Positions 7,935 through 16,544 of a DNA stretch of 64,000 nucleotides are shown piece by piece. Origin of the DNA: Nitrospinaceae bacterium (GTDB lineage Bacteria; Nitrospinota; Nitrospinia; Nitrospinales; Nitrospinaceae); NCBI GenBank assembly GCA_028278405.1, contig JANQEK010000036.1:1-64000 (forward strand), written 5' to 3'. Positions within the stretch are counted from its first letter, which is position 1, and each line of letters begins with the position of its first letter. The notes under the pieces were generated by a model. That model was not told the DNA's origin. It did not search any database and worked only from the letters and a program-made list of their open reading frames with translations. Position numbers and translations under genes: made by a program.

Positions 7935-8609
7935 TTAAGTCGCAGGCGCCAATGCGCAATCCTGTTCTTTTGAAAATTCGAAATAATAGATTTTTTTTCC
8001 GGCGTCCAGGAACGCTTTTTCATATTTGGTTTTGGGGATGTCGTTTCGCTCGAGAAGATACCCCAGGTCCTCATGCGGATTGTGAAGCTGGGCATCCGCC
8101 TGCATGACTTCAAGGATTTCTTGCGCATAAGAAGTAAAGTCTGTAGCAATGCGGATTTTACCCTGCGGGGCCAGCTTGCCCGCCAAGCATTCAATAAATT
8201 TCGGTTTGATCAACCTTCTTTTATGATGCCTTTTTTTTGGCCAGGGATCAGGAAAATTTATGAACACCTCGCTGATTTCGCCCTCTTCAAAAAGAAAGGG
8301 GATTTTTTCGCTGGCGTCACCATACACGATCCGGATGTTTTTCAGATGGAGCCGGTCCATGCGCGTAATGACCTTGCGAATTCCTTTGTGGTAAAAATCC
8401 ATCCCAATGAAATTACTTTGAGGTTCGCGAATCGCCATGTCGATCAGAAAGTTGCCGTTGCCGAATCCGATCTCCAGTTTCAAAGGATTTTCGTTTTGAA
8501 ACAGACTGCTCCAGTCCGGCCGCTCCTCAGGATCCAGAAAGCAGGGATGCTCGTTGGCGATTTTATCGAATGGAATGAGCCGCTTTGCCATGGGTTTCAG
8601 GTCTTTCAA
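7935..8609 (-). CDS. trmB: tRNA (guanine-N7-)-methyltransferase TrmB
   Basis: This 224-residue SAM-dependent enzyme methylates G46 in the tRNA variable loop. The SAM motif GFGNGNFL, the following acidic residue in GMDFYHKG, and the family signature INFPDPWPKKRHHKRRL are all present. The TTG start at 8609 overlaps the greA stop and has an AGGAG placed five bases upstream. An ATG at 8591 is an alternative that would remove six residues. It sits between greA and the LpxC fusion and is probably co-transcribed with both. Confidence 0.93.
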   Translation of the reverse strand: MKDLKPMAKRLIPFDKIANEHPCFLDPEERPDWSSLFQNENPLKLEIGFGNGNFLIDMAIREPQSNFIGMDFYHKGIRKVITRMDRLHLKNIRIVYGDASEKIPFLFEEGEISEVFINFPDPWPKKRHHKRRLIKPKFIECLAGKLAPQGKIRIATDFTSYAQEILEVMQADAQLHNPHEDLGYLLERNDIPKTKYEKAFLDAGKKIYYFEFSKEQDCALAPAT

Positions 8610-9079
8610 CCGTTCTCCTGGTGAATGGTTTTCAGTTGGACGATTTCAAAGCTTTGCCGTTCTCCCTCGACGGGTACTTCAACTTCATCGCCTTCCATTT
8701 TGCCGGCCAACATTTTCCCTATCGGAGAAGCCATGGAGAGCTTCCCCGTTTCAGGGTCCACTTCTTCAGGAAACACCAGGGAATATTCCCTTTCTTCTCC
8801 CGAATCAACATGCTTTAAAAGTAAAGAGCTTCCCAGTCCGGAACGGTCTTTGGGTATGCGGCTGACATCGATGGAAGTGATGTCTCCAATTCGTTTTTGA
8901 AGTTGCGAGATTCGGCTTTCGAGAAACATTTGACGTTCTTTAGCCGCTTTGTATTCGGCATTCTCGCTGAGGTCGCCCATGTCCGTGGCAATTTTCAGGG
9001 CCTTCGGGATATCGACCTCCAACTCTTTTTTGGAATCCATTAAATCTTTTTCAAGCTTGTCCAGTATCGGTAATCTCAT
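8606..9079 (-). CDS. greA: Transcription elongation factor GreA
   Basis: The 157 residues match the GreA/GreB length. An N-terminal coiled coil of about 75 residues carries the tip motif GDLSENAEYKAAKERQ with its acidic D and E. A C-terminal FKBP-like domain follows, with VFPEEVDPETGKLSMASPIG. The protein enters the secondary channel of RNA polymerase and stimulates cleavage of backtracked transcripts. Its stop overlaps the trmB TTG start. It follows rlpA after a 43-base gap and heads the tight part of the minus-strand run. Confidence 0.94.
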   Translation of the reverse strand: MRLPILDKLEKDLMDSKKELEVDIPKALKIATDMGDLSENAEYKAAKERQMFLESRISQLQKRIGDITSIDVSRIPKDRSGLGSSLLLKHVDSGEEREYSLVFPEEVDPETGKLSMASPIGKMLAGKMEGDEVEVPVEGERQSFEIVQLKTIHQENG

Positions 9080-9122
9080 GTTTTGCTGTTATTTGATCAG
9101 TTGTTAATTCCCGTAACAGGAG

Positions 9123-9875
9123 CTACGGACTCAAAACGATAAACGCTTTTTCAAATCCCTGAAGCCGCATCTGGTCCATAGGCTCCAAGGCTTTTTCATA
9201 ATCGGAGTATTTCCCTACAAGAACTTTATACACCCTTCGATGGTTTTGTGTCACAGTATAAATCCGGCCATTGTTCAGCCGCCGTGAAACTTTCCGAGCG
9301 TTGTCGAGATTTTCAAAAACGCCGACCTGCACAGAATAAACGGCTCTTTTGGCGGAAGCCCCGGCGGCATTCCGCGGGGGAGAGGATTTTGCTCCTCTGA
9401 TGACCCGAAGGGTTACCGGGGCAGTCCCTGTTTCGACGATTCCCAGTTTGCTGGCCGCGCCATAACTCAGGTCAATAATCCGGTCATTTACAAAGGGGCC
9501 GCGGTCGTTGATCCGGACCGTAACGCTTTTCCCATTTTCCTGATGAGTGACCAAAACGACGGAGCCAAACGGCAGGGTTTTGTGTGCCGCCGTCAGGGCA
9601 TTCATATTATACACCTCTCCGTTGGAAGTGGCCTTTCCATGAAAATCACTGCCGTACCATGACGCGGTGCCCTTTTGAACGAATCCTGAGGAATCATTCA
9701 AAGGATAATAGACGCGACCGTCAACCCGGTAGGGGAGAACGGAACCGGTGGCAGAATGGATTTTGGGATCCGGATAGGGTTCCATGGGACGTGAGGCGCA
9801 ACCTGAGGCCACACTCATCAAGACCCAAAACATTATTATAAACGGCAATGAAGGGTTCGATACAGTTGATTTCAT
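9123..9875 (-). CDS. rlpA: RlpA-type septal lytic transglycosylase lipoprotein with SPOR domain
   Basis: This 250-residue envelope protein has a lipoprotein signal peptide with lipobox VASGC (C26). The double-psi beta-barrel domain (about 65-160) carries the RlpA hallmarks GTASWYGSDFHGKATSNGE and VRINDRGPFVNDRIIDLS, which include the catalytic acid region. A C-terminal SPOR domain (about 180-250, starting VYSVQVGVF) targets peptide-free glycan at division sites. It is expected to act on denuded septal peptidoglycan at the inner face of the outer membrane. It is the first gene of the minus-strand run and is transcribed away from the HDOD gene. Confidence 0.92.
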   Translation of the reverse strand: MKSTVSNPSLPFIIMFWVLMSVASGCASRPMEPYPDPKIHSATGSVLPYRVDGRVYYPLNDSSGFVQKGTASWYGSDFHGKATSNGEVYNMNALTAAHKTLPFGSVVLVTHQENGKSVTVRINDRGPFVNDRIIDLSYGAASKLGIVETGTAPVTLRVIRGAKSSPPRNAAGASAKRAVYSVQVGVFENLDNARKVSRRLNNGRIYTVTQNHRRVYKVLVGKYSDYEKALEPMDQMRLQGFEKAFIVLSP

Positions 9876-10217
9876 TAGATATCGTGTGTTGATTGGTGTT
9901 AATCGGGGGTACCGATTTGCAAGAGGTTAGGGGGTCCGGATTGGCCGTGGCCGTGAAAAATACCTAGTGGAGCCACCGTAAAGCATTTAAAAATAGGGCC
10001 TTATTGTAGAAAAGCTGCCATCAATTGTATGAATATCCACGAATCAGGTCAATACAAATTTAACCGGTTTCAGGCTCCTCCTTGCCCTGGAATCGAAAAT
10101 TGGCTTATATTTTTGAATTTTAACCTTATACTGGATCAAGGGGACGATCAACGGTGAAGCCGAAAGAATCGTCTCCCGCTTTTTAATGACCATATTTTAA
10201 GGATTTGCACGATTCTT
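9876..10217. other. Divergent intergenic region between rlpA and the HDOD gene
   Basis: These 342 bases separate two divergent genes and must hold both promoters. I see a TATACT at 10127-10132 that could be a -10 box for the HDOD gene, but no convincing -35 at the right distance. A 6-base inverted repeat (GACGAT at 10143-10148 and ATCGTC at 10168-10173) frames the HDOD leader. No open frame, RNA gene or repeat is apparent. Confidence 0.5.
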
Positions 10218-11096
10218 ATGCTTGATACGACCCGGGAAGGGATGCGAAGTTCTCTCATTGCCATGGTGGAGGAAAAGGGCAATATTCCGCCTTTGCCGGA
10301 TATTCTGGTTCGCCTGGAATCCAAAATTGAGGACCCGAAAAGCAATATCAGCGATATTGCCATATTGATTGAAACCGAGCCTATTTTATCCGGCCGGATG
10401 ATCCAGCTTTCAAACAGCGTGTTTTTCAACCGTGGCGGCAACAAGGTCGAAAACCTGTCCCAAGCCATTATCCGGCTGGGATTAAAAATGATTCTCGATC
10501 TGGCTTATACGCTGGAAGTCCCAAAGCTGTTCATGAAAGGTAAAGGGATCAAGCAGAATAAATTCTGGCAGCATTCTCTGGCCGTCGCGATTTTGTCGAG
10601 GATTTTGAGTCATCGACTGGAGGGTTTGAGAATCGAGCAAGATATGTGCTATCTCTCTGGGTTGATGCACGATATTGGCATCATGGTATTCAACTACCTG
10701 ATTCCGGAAGAATACTCGGCTTTTCTGAAGCAGATTGGCGGAGAGGAAGCTCAACTGCACGAGTTGGAAGCCCGAAAGTTTGGAATTTCGCACCCTGAAC
10801 TGGGTTCCTTGTTCATTAAAAAATGGTGGCCGGTTCCAGAAGAAGTGGTGACCTCTGTGGGCAGGCATTATCTGACCATGTCGAATCAGGGTAAAAAATA
10901 TCCTGTTCTTCTGACGGTGATTATCGCCAATGCGATCGCCAACGCCTATGACATGGGTAACGGCATTTCCAGTTCAGAGGAACCGCTCAACTACAATTTC
11001 TTGATTCAGCAGGGTCTCACCAGAGAGGACCTGGAAGAAATTATAGAAGAAACCCGGGAAAGTCTGTATTTGGCTAAAGAAGTCCTTTATAAATAA
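10218..11096 (+). CDS. HDOD-domain signalling protein
   Basis: This 292-residue protein is a single HDOD domain (about 18-220), a non-catalytic relative of HD hydrolases. The family pattern is visible in GNIPPLPDILVRLESKIEDP, the central IETEPILSGRMIQLSNS helix pair and the HDIG-like LMHDIGIMVF segment. HDOD proteins often act in signal output next to two-component, c-di-GMP or motility systems, but the domain alone gives no specific role. It is a monocistronic plus-strand gene, with the MBL-fold hydrolase 94 bases downstream. Confidence 0.88.
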   Translation: MLDTTREGMRSSLIAMVEEKGNIPPLPDILVRLESKIEDPKSNISDIAILIETEPILSGRMIQLSNSVFFNRGGNKVENLSQAIIRLGLKMILDLAYTLEVPKLFMKGKGIKQNKFWQHSLAVAILSRILSHRLEGLRIEQDMCYLSGLMHDIGIMVFNYLIPEEYSAFLKQIGGEEAQLHELEARKFGISHPELGSLFIKKWWPVPEEVVTSVGRHYLTMSNQGKKYPVLLTVIIANAIANAYDMGNGISSSEEPLNYNFLIQQGLTREDLEEIIEETRESLYLAKEVLYK

Positions 11097-11190
11097 ACCA
11101 TCCGAAGTATAATAATATGCTAAGTCTCTGATTTTACTTTGCCTATTCCGTTGAAGCAGGCAGCGAAGGTTTTTCTTTAATCTGCGAACT

Positions 11191-12165
11191 ATGAACCCAC
11201 AGTCCTTCCTGGTTACATTCTATGGTGTCCGGGGCTCCTTACCCAGCCCGATGGTGGGGCAGGACGTACGCGAAAAGCTCGTTAACGCACTGGAACTGGC
11301 CAGTCCTGCGCATCTCAAAACTGCAGCCTCACGCGAAGCATTTGTCGACAGCCTCCCGGCACATTTAAAAAGTTGTTATGGGGGGAATTCTTCCTGTGTT
11401 CACCTTCAGGTAGGTGGCCACCATTTGATTTTTGATGGTGGATCGGGACTTCGGGTGCTGGGCAACCATCTTCTGAATCAGGAGTTCGGAAAAGGGCGGG
11501 GCGAAGCACATTTGTTCCTGTCTCACACCCATTGGGACCATATCATGGGCATCCCTTTTTTCGTTCCCTTTTACCGGAAGGGGAACAAGATCAATATCTA
11601 CGGTTCCCATCCCCGTTTGAAGGAACGTTTGATCGGCCAGCAGAGTTTTGATTATTTCCCGGTTTCTTTCGATTCCTATTTGGCGGATGTCGATATCATT
11701 TCCCTGGCAAACCAGAAGGAGTGCGTGTTGGGAGATGTTCGCATCACATGGCATGAAATGAACCATCCGGGTCAGTGTTTCAGTTACCGGGTCGAATATA
11801 AGGGCAAATCATTTATTTACGCGACCGACTCGGAGTATAAGGACCTCGGAGATAAAAGCCTGAAACCCACGATCGAATTTTTCAAGGGAGCCGACTTGCT
11901 GGTGTTCGATTCCCAGTACACGTTCATTGAGGGTGTCGAGAAGGAAGACTGGGGGCACAGTTCCACGTTTATCGGCGTGGATATTGCGCTGGAGGCAAAG
12001 GTGAAAAAGATCGCTTTTTATCATCACGAACCGACTTACAGCGACTTCAAGCTCGTTCACATTTTTGAGCAGACCAAAAAGTACCTGAAAGCTATCGGTG
12101 CCGGCAGCCCCCTGAAAATGATTCTCTCCCAGGAAGGCCTGACTCTGGACATGTTGAAGGGCTGA
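11191..12165 (+). CDS. MBL-fold metallo-hydrolase
   Basis: The 324 residues form a metallo-beta-lactamase fold. The metal motif SHTHWDH sits after the strand IFDGGSGLRVLG, with later ligand candidates H in NHPGQC, D in ATDSEY and H in FYHHEP. The N-terminal FYGVRGSLPSP and GGNSSCVHL segments are typical of the PhnP/RNase Z-like subgroup that includes cyclic-nucleotide phosphodiesterase-like enzymes. The gene follows the HDOD protein and converges on the alcohol dehydrogenase with a 19-base gap. Substrate is not predictable from sequence; a phosphodiester is the usual class. Confidence 0.85.
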   Translation: MNPQSFLVTFYGVRGSLPSPMVGQDVREKLVNALELASPAHLKTAASREAFVDSLPAHLKSCYGGNSSCVHLQVGGHHLIFDGGSGLRVLGNHLLNQEFGKGRGEAHLFLSHTHWDHIMGIPFFVPFYRKGNKINIYGSHPRLKERLIGQQSFDYFPVSFDSYLADVDIISLANQKECVLGDVRITWHEMNHPGQCFSYRVEYKGKSFIYATDSEYKDLGDKSLKPTIEFFKGADLLVFDSQYTFIEGVEKEDWGHSSTFIGVDIALEAKVKKIAFYHHEPTYSDFKLVHIFEQTKKYLKAIGAGSPLKMILSQEGLTLDMLKG

Positions 12166-12184
12166 TTTTCCTACAAAGGTTTTT

Positions 12185-13201
12185 TCAATCCATATTTAAA
12201 ATAATTTTGTCTTCGTGAGCCGCGCTTTCCATAGCTTTTTGGACATCGGTGAGGGGTTTCAGGCAGGTAATCAGTTTGCGGAGTTTTTCCTGATGCTTTG
12301 CCAGGATTTTCAGAGCAGGTTCGAACGGACCGCATCGCGATCCCTGGATGCAGATTTCATCCACCACCAAACGGGTCCAGTCCATTTTCCCGCCGGATAG
12401 GCCGCAGGTGGTTTTGACTGACAGGGTGCCCCGCGGGCGCACCCATTTCAAAGCTTGTTGAATACCATCCGATTGCCCCGTGGCTTCAACCACGATATCG
12501 GCTCCCAACCCCTCAGTCGCTTCCCGAATTTTTGCTTCAGCTTGATCAGGCGTCCATGCTTCCGAAGCTCCGAATTGTAAGGCGCGTTTGCATTTTGTTT
12601 CACTGCGTGAAATGGCGATGACGTTTAATCCTCGAAGTGCAGCGACGAACACGATCAGGATTCCCAGCCGCCCGGCGCCCTGCACCACCACGGTTTCACT
12701 TTCCTGCGCAGGTGTCATCACAAATGTTTGCAGGGCCGCTGCCAGCGGTTCAGTGAGTGTCGCCGTTACCGGATCAACAGTTGCCGGAACCTCATACAAA
12801 GTCCCCGCAGGAACCGCAACTTCCTCGGCGAATGCACCGTTATGCGCAATGATTCCGGTCACCGTTCTTTTCATGCAGTGATGCGACATACCCCGCGTGC
12901 AGGCAGGGCAGGGGGACGGATTGTTATAGGCAATGCAGGTATTGTTGATTTCCGCTGTGACGCGTTTGCCCAGCCAGGAACGATCCACTCCGTCTCCTGC
13001 GGAAGCGACGGTGCCCACAAATTCATGGCCGCACACCAGCGGCAGAGAAACGTTGTAATCTCCGGAGAACAAGGCGAGATCGGTGCCACAGATCCCGGCG
13101 TGGTCGACCGCAATGACCACTTCATTCGATTCGGGTTTCAGCGCACCGCGGTTGCGAAGTTCCATCGTTCGAGGTGCAATGAGGGTGGCGGCGAGAGGCA
13201 T
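12185..13201 (-). CDS. Zinc-dependent medium-chain alcohol/polyol dehydrogenase
   Basis: This 338-residue MDR-family NAD(P)-dependent oxidoreductase has the catalytic zinc site (AGICGTDLALF and GHEFVG). The structural zinc loop is CPACTRGMSHHC. A Rossmann domain with GAGRLGILIV follows. Overall it resembles sorbitol/threonine dehydrogenase-like members. The substrate cannot be read from the sequence. It lies upstream of nothing on its own strand here and converges with the MBL-fold gene. The next minus-strand gene upstream is the methyltransferase, with a short gap, so co-transcription is possible. Confidence 0.85.
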   Translation of the reverse strand: MPLAATLIAPRTMELRNRGALKPESNEVVIAVDHAGICGTDLALFSGDYNVSLPLVCGHEFVGTVASAGDGVDRSWLGKRVTAEINNTCIAYNNPSPCPACTRGMSHHCMKRTVTGIIAHNGAFAEEVAVPAGTLYEVPATVDPVTATLTEPLAAALQTFVMTPAQESETVVVQGAGRLGILIVFVAALRGLNVIAISRSETKCKRALQFGASEAWTPDQAEAKIREATEGLGADIVVEATGQSDGIQQALKWVRPRGTLSVKTTCGLSGGKMDWTRLVVDEICIQGSRCGPFEPALKILAKHQEKLRKLITCLKPLTDVQKAMESAAHEDKIILNMD

Positions 13202-13258
13202 AGGTCTTCCTCAATTAAAAGAAAACGGAATCTTTAAACTTGGCCATTGGCTACTCAA

Positions 13259-14236
13259 TTAAATCTTTCTGGCAATCATTACCAGCGTTTGCGGTTTGCC
13301 TGTTTTTGGCAACCCGCGTCCGATAGTGTATCGGAGAAAATGCAAAAACGCATGGGCCGCCATTTTGAACACACCCGACAAAGGAATTCCCTGGTTTTGT
13401 TTGGTCGTAGCGGGAGCGGATGAGTGACTTGGGGAGACCGTTTCATTATTGGGAACTTCTTTTTTATTTTTTCCTTTTTTTATGAGCCCAAGGTTTTTTA
13501 AAGCCCAAAACAAAAACTGACGGACTTTCAATTGGGGAAGAATGGAATATCGCTGAACTTCCAGCAGCTCAAAGCCTGTTTGCTGAAGCAGGGTTTTAAG
13601 ATTTTTCTCACCGAAGAAAAACAGATGGTCCGGGTATTGAAACTTTGTAAAGGCTGAATAATATTTTTCTGAGATGTCTCCGATGTTCCCGGTTTCAAAG
13701 AATACCAGTCCTTCCTTTTCGAGTCGGTCATTGATAAGGCGAAACTCGGCGATTGGATCATAAAAATGGCTGATGACATCGCAGTGGTAAATCACATCAA
13801 ACTTTTGATTCGGGTACGCTGTAGCAAGAGGCTGGGACTCGCAGGGGATGCCCAATTCCCGCTGGACGTATTTGCTTTGGTTTGGGTTCAGTTCTATTCC
13901 GAAAACGTCATAGCCGGCTTTCTTTGCTTCCAGGAGAAACTTCCCTCCCCCCGCTCCGATATCCAATAATTTCCCTTGTCTTTTATGGGATTCCAGAAGG
14001 GAAAGCATGTGCCGGTCGTGCAGATATTTGCCGAAGTTTTTCTGAAGGTGGTCTCCGGCGGGAATGTGGGCCTGATCATGCCCGTACAAGTCTTGAATCT
14101 CATGTAATTCCGGACGGGGTGATATGTAAATCAAACCGCAATTTGCGCATTTTCTACCGGCGAATCCATTCTCTTCAATAACCACACGGGATTCAGCTTC
14201 GGAACCGGAGCAGAAGATGCAGGAAATTGAATTCAT
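13259..14236 (-). CDS. Class I SAM-dependent methyltransferase with N-terminal zinc ribbon
   Basis: The protein opens with a four-cysteine ribbon (CIFC near the start, then CANC about 25 residues on). A Rossmann SAM domain follows with LLDIGAGGGKFLLEAKKAGY and a later YHCDVISHF motif. This architecture is common among sugar or O-antigen tailoring methyltransferases and related enzymes of uncertain substrate. I chose the ATG at 14236; an in-frame TTG at 14248 would add four residues. A polar linker near residue 270 leads to a short basic C-terminal segment. The specific substrate is unknown. Confidence 0.82.
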   Translation of the reverse strand: MNSISCIFCSGSEAESRVVIEENGFAGRKCANCGLIYISPRPELHEIQDLYGHDQAHIPAGDHLQKNFGKYLHDRHMLSLLESHKRQGKLLDIGAGGGKFLLEAKKAGYDVFGIELNPNQSKYVQRELGIPCESQPLATAYPNQKFDVIYHCDVISHFYDPIAEFRLINDRLEKEGLVFFETGNIGDISEKYYSAFTKFQYPDHLFFFGEKNLKTLLQQTGFELLEVQRYSILPQLKVRQFLFWALKNLGLIKKGKNKKEVPNNETVSPSHSSAPATTKQNQGIPLSGVFKMAAHAFLHFLRYTIGRGLPKTGKPQTLVMIARKI

Positions 14237-14285
14237 GAGACTATCCAAAAGATAAATTTTGGAACGGGATGCGGATGAATTGCTT

Positions 14286-15014
14286 TTACGGTTTTCTTTT
14301 TCCGCTTTTTTTGTTCTTCCAGGTTAACAGCCAATGCTGGATGATCCGAAGTTTTTGTGAGCCGGTGAATTTGCGACGTTTGATTTTTGGTGTGGTTTCA
14401 TACTGCAGACGTGCGATGACTGTTGGCGCTACGGCTTCCTCCACCAGCACGCCGCGTTGCCCATGTTCCAGATTTTTTGAGGCACACACTTCCCGGAAGG
14501 CGACCATGAGCCGGCAGTCGAGCGGTCGATCCTCGTGGATCATGCATGCCTCCTCTTCGTCCAGAAACGGACACCGTTGATTGACCACCATGTGATACCA
14601 GTCCACGGTGTCCGGATCGACCCCGGACTCCAGGGTTTTGGCGACTTTACGAACGGTTTTCTCCGACTTCTCGATGATCTCGTTGAGGTCGATGCCTTTG
14701 TCGCGAGCGGCGTTTATCATGCCGTCCCATTCCAGTTGGGTGTGCGCAACACCGGTGTAGCAACAGTGACTGCACCCCTTGCGGCAGGTCATGGGAGGGG
14801 CTTTGGTCGCGTAAGCCTGGTCCAGCACTTTCCAGAATGCTTTCAGAAGAGGAATCTTTTCAGCCTTGGCCAGCGCTTTGGTGTCCGCCAGCATTTTTTC
14901 ATAGGCGTACTGAATTTCGGCCTCGGAAAATTTCTGCTGAATAAAACGACGCAACTCCTCCGGGTCTGTCACTCCCTGGACAAAGGCGCCGATATGGTCG
15001 GAATAAAGGGTCAT
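14286..15014 (-). CDS. YkgJ-family cysteine-cluster protein
   Basis: The 242-residue protein carries the cysteine cluster of the YkgJ/Fe-S binding family: CRKGCSHCC in the middle, then RCPFLDEEEACMIHEDRPLDCR. The family is thought to bind zinc or an iron-sulfur cluster and has no established general reaction. The ATG at 15014 is preferred; a TTG at 15077 would add 21 residues of non-family sequence. The C-terminus is strongly basic. It lies between the methyltransferase and DUF1844 genes on the same strand. Confidence 0.8.
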   Translation of the reverse strand: MTLYSDHIGAFVQGVTDPEELRRFIQQKFSEAEIQYAYEKMLADTKALAKAEKIPLLKAFWKVLDQAYATKAPPMTCRKGCSHCCYTGVAHTQLEWDGMINAARDKGIDLNEIIEKSEKTVRKVAKTLESGVDPDTVDWYHMVVNQRCPFLDEEEACMIHEDRPLDCRLMVAFREVCASKNLEHGQRGVLVEEAVAPTVIARLQYETTPKIKRRKFTGSQKLRIIQHWLLTWKNKKSGKRKP

Positions 15015-15129
15015 GGGGCAATACAGTTCACTTCTGTTAAAAGAAACAAAATAACACCTCGATAACAAGGAAGGCAATAGACATTGAAAATGAGACTGAA
15101 AACAGACGGTAGGGAAGGGGTGTTGATTG

Positions 15130-15519
15130 CTATTTGGGTTTCTTGGCCACGTACTTCACTTGCAGCTCGTAGATCAGTTGCTCCAGCAGTTTGGCTTCTT
15201 CTCCATCGAGATTATTTTTGGTTTTTTCCTGAAGCATGATGAGGATGTCGATGGTTTGCTTGACCGCCGGCAGGTTTTCCTGTTTTTGGCCTGTCGTGGG
15301 ATCGGGGATGTCTCCCAGATGATAAAAGGCGGATGAGGTCAGTGACAGAACGAAGGTGGAAAAATTGAGTTCAAATTCCTGGTCGGCACTCTGAGGAGGC
15401 TCCTCCTTTGCGGGCGACTCCTTCTTTTGAGACTCATCAGAGGCTTTGGCCTCTTCTTCGGATTGTTTGGACGAGCGCTTGTCTTTAATGATAAAGTCTT
15501 GCCCTTCCGTGTCGCTCAT
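15130..15519 (-). CDS. DUF1844 domain-containing protein
   Basis: This 129-residue protein has a charged, low-complexity N-terminal half (residues 10-45, rich in E, K, S and P). The DUF1844 core follows: FELNFSTFVLSLTSSAFYHLGDIPDP, then helices with KQTIDILIMLQEKTKNNLDGEE. The family is widespread in Desulfobacterota-like and Nitrospira-like genomes and its function is unknown. It is transcribed divergently from the TRAP gene pair, with 121 bases between the two starts. Confidence 0.85.
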   Translation of the reverse strand: MSDTEGQDFIIKDKRSSKQSEEEAKASDESQKKESPAKEEPPQSADQEFELNFSTFVLSLTSSAFYHLGDIPDPTTGQKQENLPAVKQTIDILIMLQEKTKNNLDGEEAKLLEQLIYELQVKYVAKKPK

Positions 15520-15605
15520 GATTCTGTCTCCAAAGGCAGCATGTTTTCATGCAGATTTGCGGAATCATAACAGTTTGGTTATGGCTTGTCAAAACGGGGT
15601 ATAAG

Positions 15606-15634
15606 TTGTTGCCCTACCGGGGTTTTGTTATGAT
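15606..15634 (+). promoter_or_regulatory. Possible sigma-70 promoter for the TRAP pair
   Basis: TTGTTG (15606-15611) and TATGAT (15629-15634) are separated by 17 bases. A start site seven bases downstream of the -10 would coincide with the A of the tatT ATG at 15641, and no Shine-Dalgarno sequence is visible there. If real, the transcript would be leaderless. The -35 match is only three of six, so this is tentative. Confidence 0.3.
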
Positions 15635-15640
15635 AGAGCC

Positions 15641-16498
15641 ATGAAATTCAAGCTTCCGGTATGCCTTATTGCGTTGATCCTTTCCCAGGGGTGTTCCACC
15701 CTCTCCATTCGTATGGTGACTCCAATGGTACAGAGTCAGTATGTTTCCATTAATGAAGAAACCGATCCCAAATTGGCGGAGCACGCCATCCCGGCCAGTC
15801 TGAAAATGCTCGAAGGCCTGCTGAGGCAGGACCCGGAGAATGAAACACTGTTAAAAAACCTCACCGAGGGATTCTGCGGGTATGTTTTCAGCTTTGTGGA
15901 GGATTCCGATCCGGATCGCGCTTCTCGCCTGTATCTGAGGGGTCGCGGTTATGCCGAGCGCCTGCTCATTGCCGGTGGAGCTCCGGAGGCGTTGACCCGG
16001 CAGAATCCGGAACAATTCAAGGTTACTTTGAAGACGTTGGGTGCGGATCAACTGCCAGGACTGTACTGGATGGGGCAGTGCTGGGCTGGCTGGTTGATGC
16101 TCAATCTGGATGACCTTCAGGCGTTAGTCGCTATATCCAAGGTGGAAGCGATTTTAAACAGGGCGTTGGAATTGGACGAATCCTATCACTATGCCGGATC
16201 CCACCTGTTGCTGGGCGCTTTTTACGGCAGCCGATCCAAACTGCTGGGAGGCAATCCTGACAAGGCCCGAGGCCATTTTGAAAAATGCCTCAAGCTCACT
16301 CAAAACAAATTTTTGATGGCTAAAGTGCTTTACGCCAAAACGTATGCGGTTCAGTTGCAGGACCGGACCTTGTTTAAAAAACTTTTGTCAGAGGTCACGG
16401 ATACCCCGGCGGATATCCTGCCCGAACAACAGCTGGCCAATGCTGTGGCGAAACAAAAGGCGCAAAAACTATTGGAGTCTGCAGATGATCTGTTTTAA
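15641..16498 (+). CDS. TatT-like TRAP-associated lipoprotein
   Basis: This 285-residue lipoprotein has signal peptide and lipobox LSQGC (C18). It is followed by helical TPR-like repeats that include LLRQDPENETLLKNLTEGFCGY and a later YAGSHLLLGAFYGSRSKLLGG. This matches the TatT (T-component) family first described in Treponema pallidum, where TatT trimers bind the DctP-type protein TatP. The next gene is a DctP-type binding protein, as in that system. The membrane DctQ/DctM components are not in the window. The protein would be anchored in the periplasm facing its partner. Confidence 0.82.
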   Translation: MKFKLPVCLIALILSQGCSTLSIRMVTPMVQSQYVSINEETDPKLAEHAIPASLKMLEGLLRQDPENETLLKNLTEGFCGYVFSFVEDSDPDRASRLYLRGRGYAERLLIAGGAPEALTRQNPEQFKVTLKTLGADQLPGLYWMGQCWAGWLMLNLDDLQALVAISKVEAILNRALELDESYHYAGSHLLLGAFYGSRSKLLGGNPDKARGHFEKCLKLTQNKFLMAKVLYAKTYAVQLQDRTLFKKLLSEVTDTPADILPEQQLANAVAKQKAQKLLESADDLF

Positions 16499-16544
16499 GC
16501 GTAAACAAACTTCCCGGTTTGAGTTTCAGGAGATCAAAAAAAAG

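Noticed and set aside
10143-10173. A short inverted repeat (GACGAT/ATCGTC) before the HDOD gene considered as an operator.
   Set aside because: Six bases per arm with a 19-base spacer occurs often by chance; listed only as a note in the intergenic entry.
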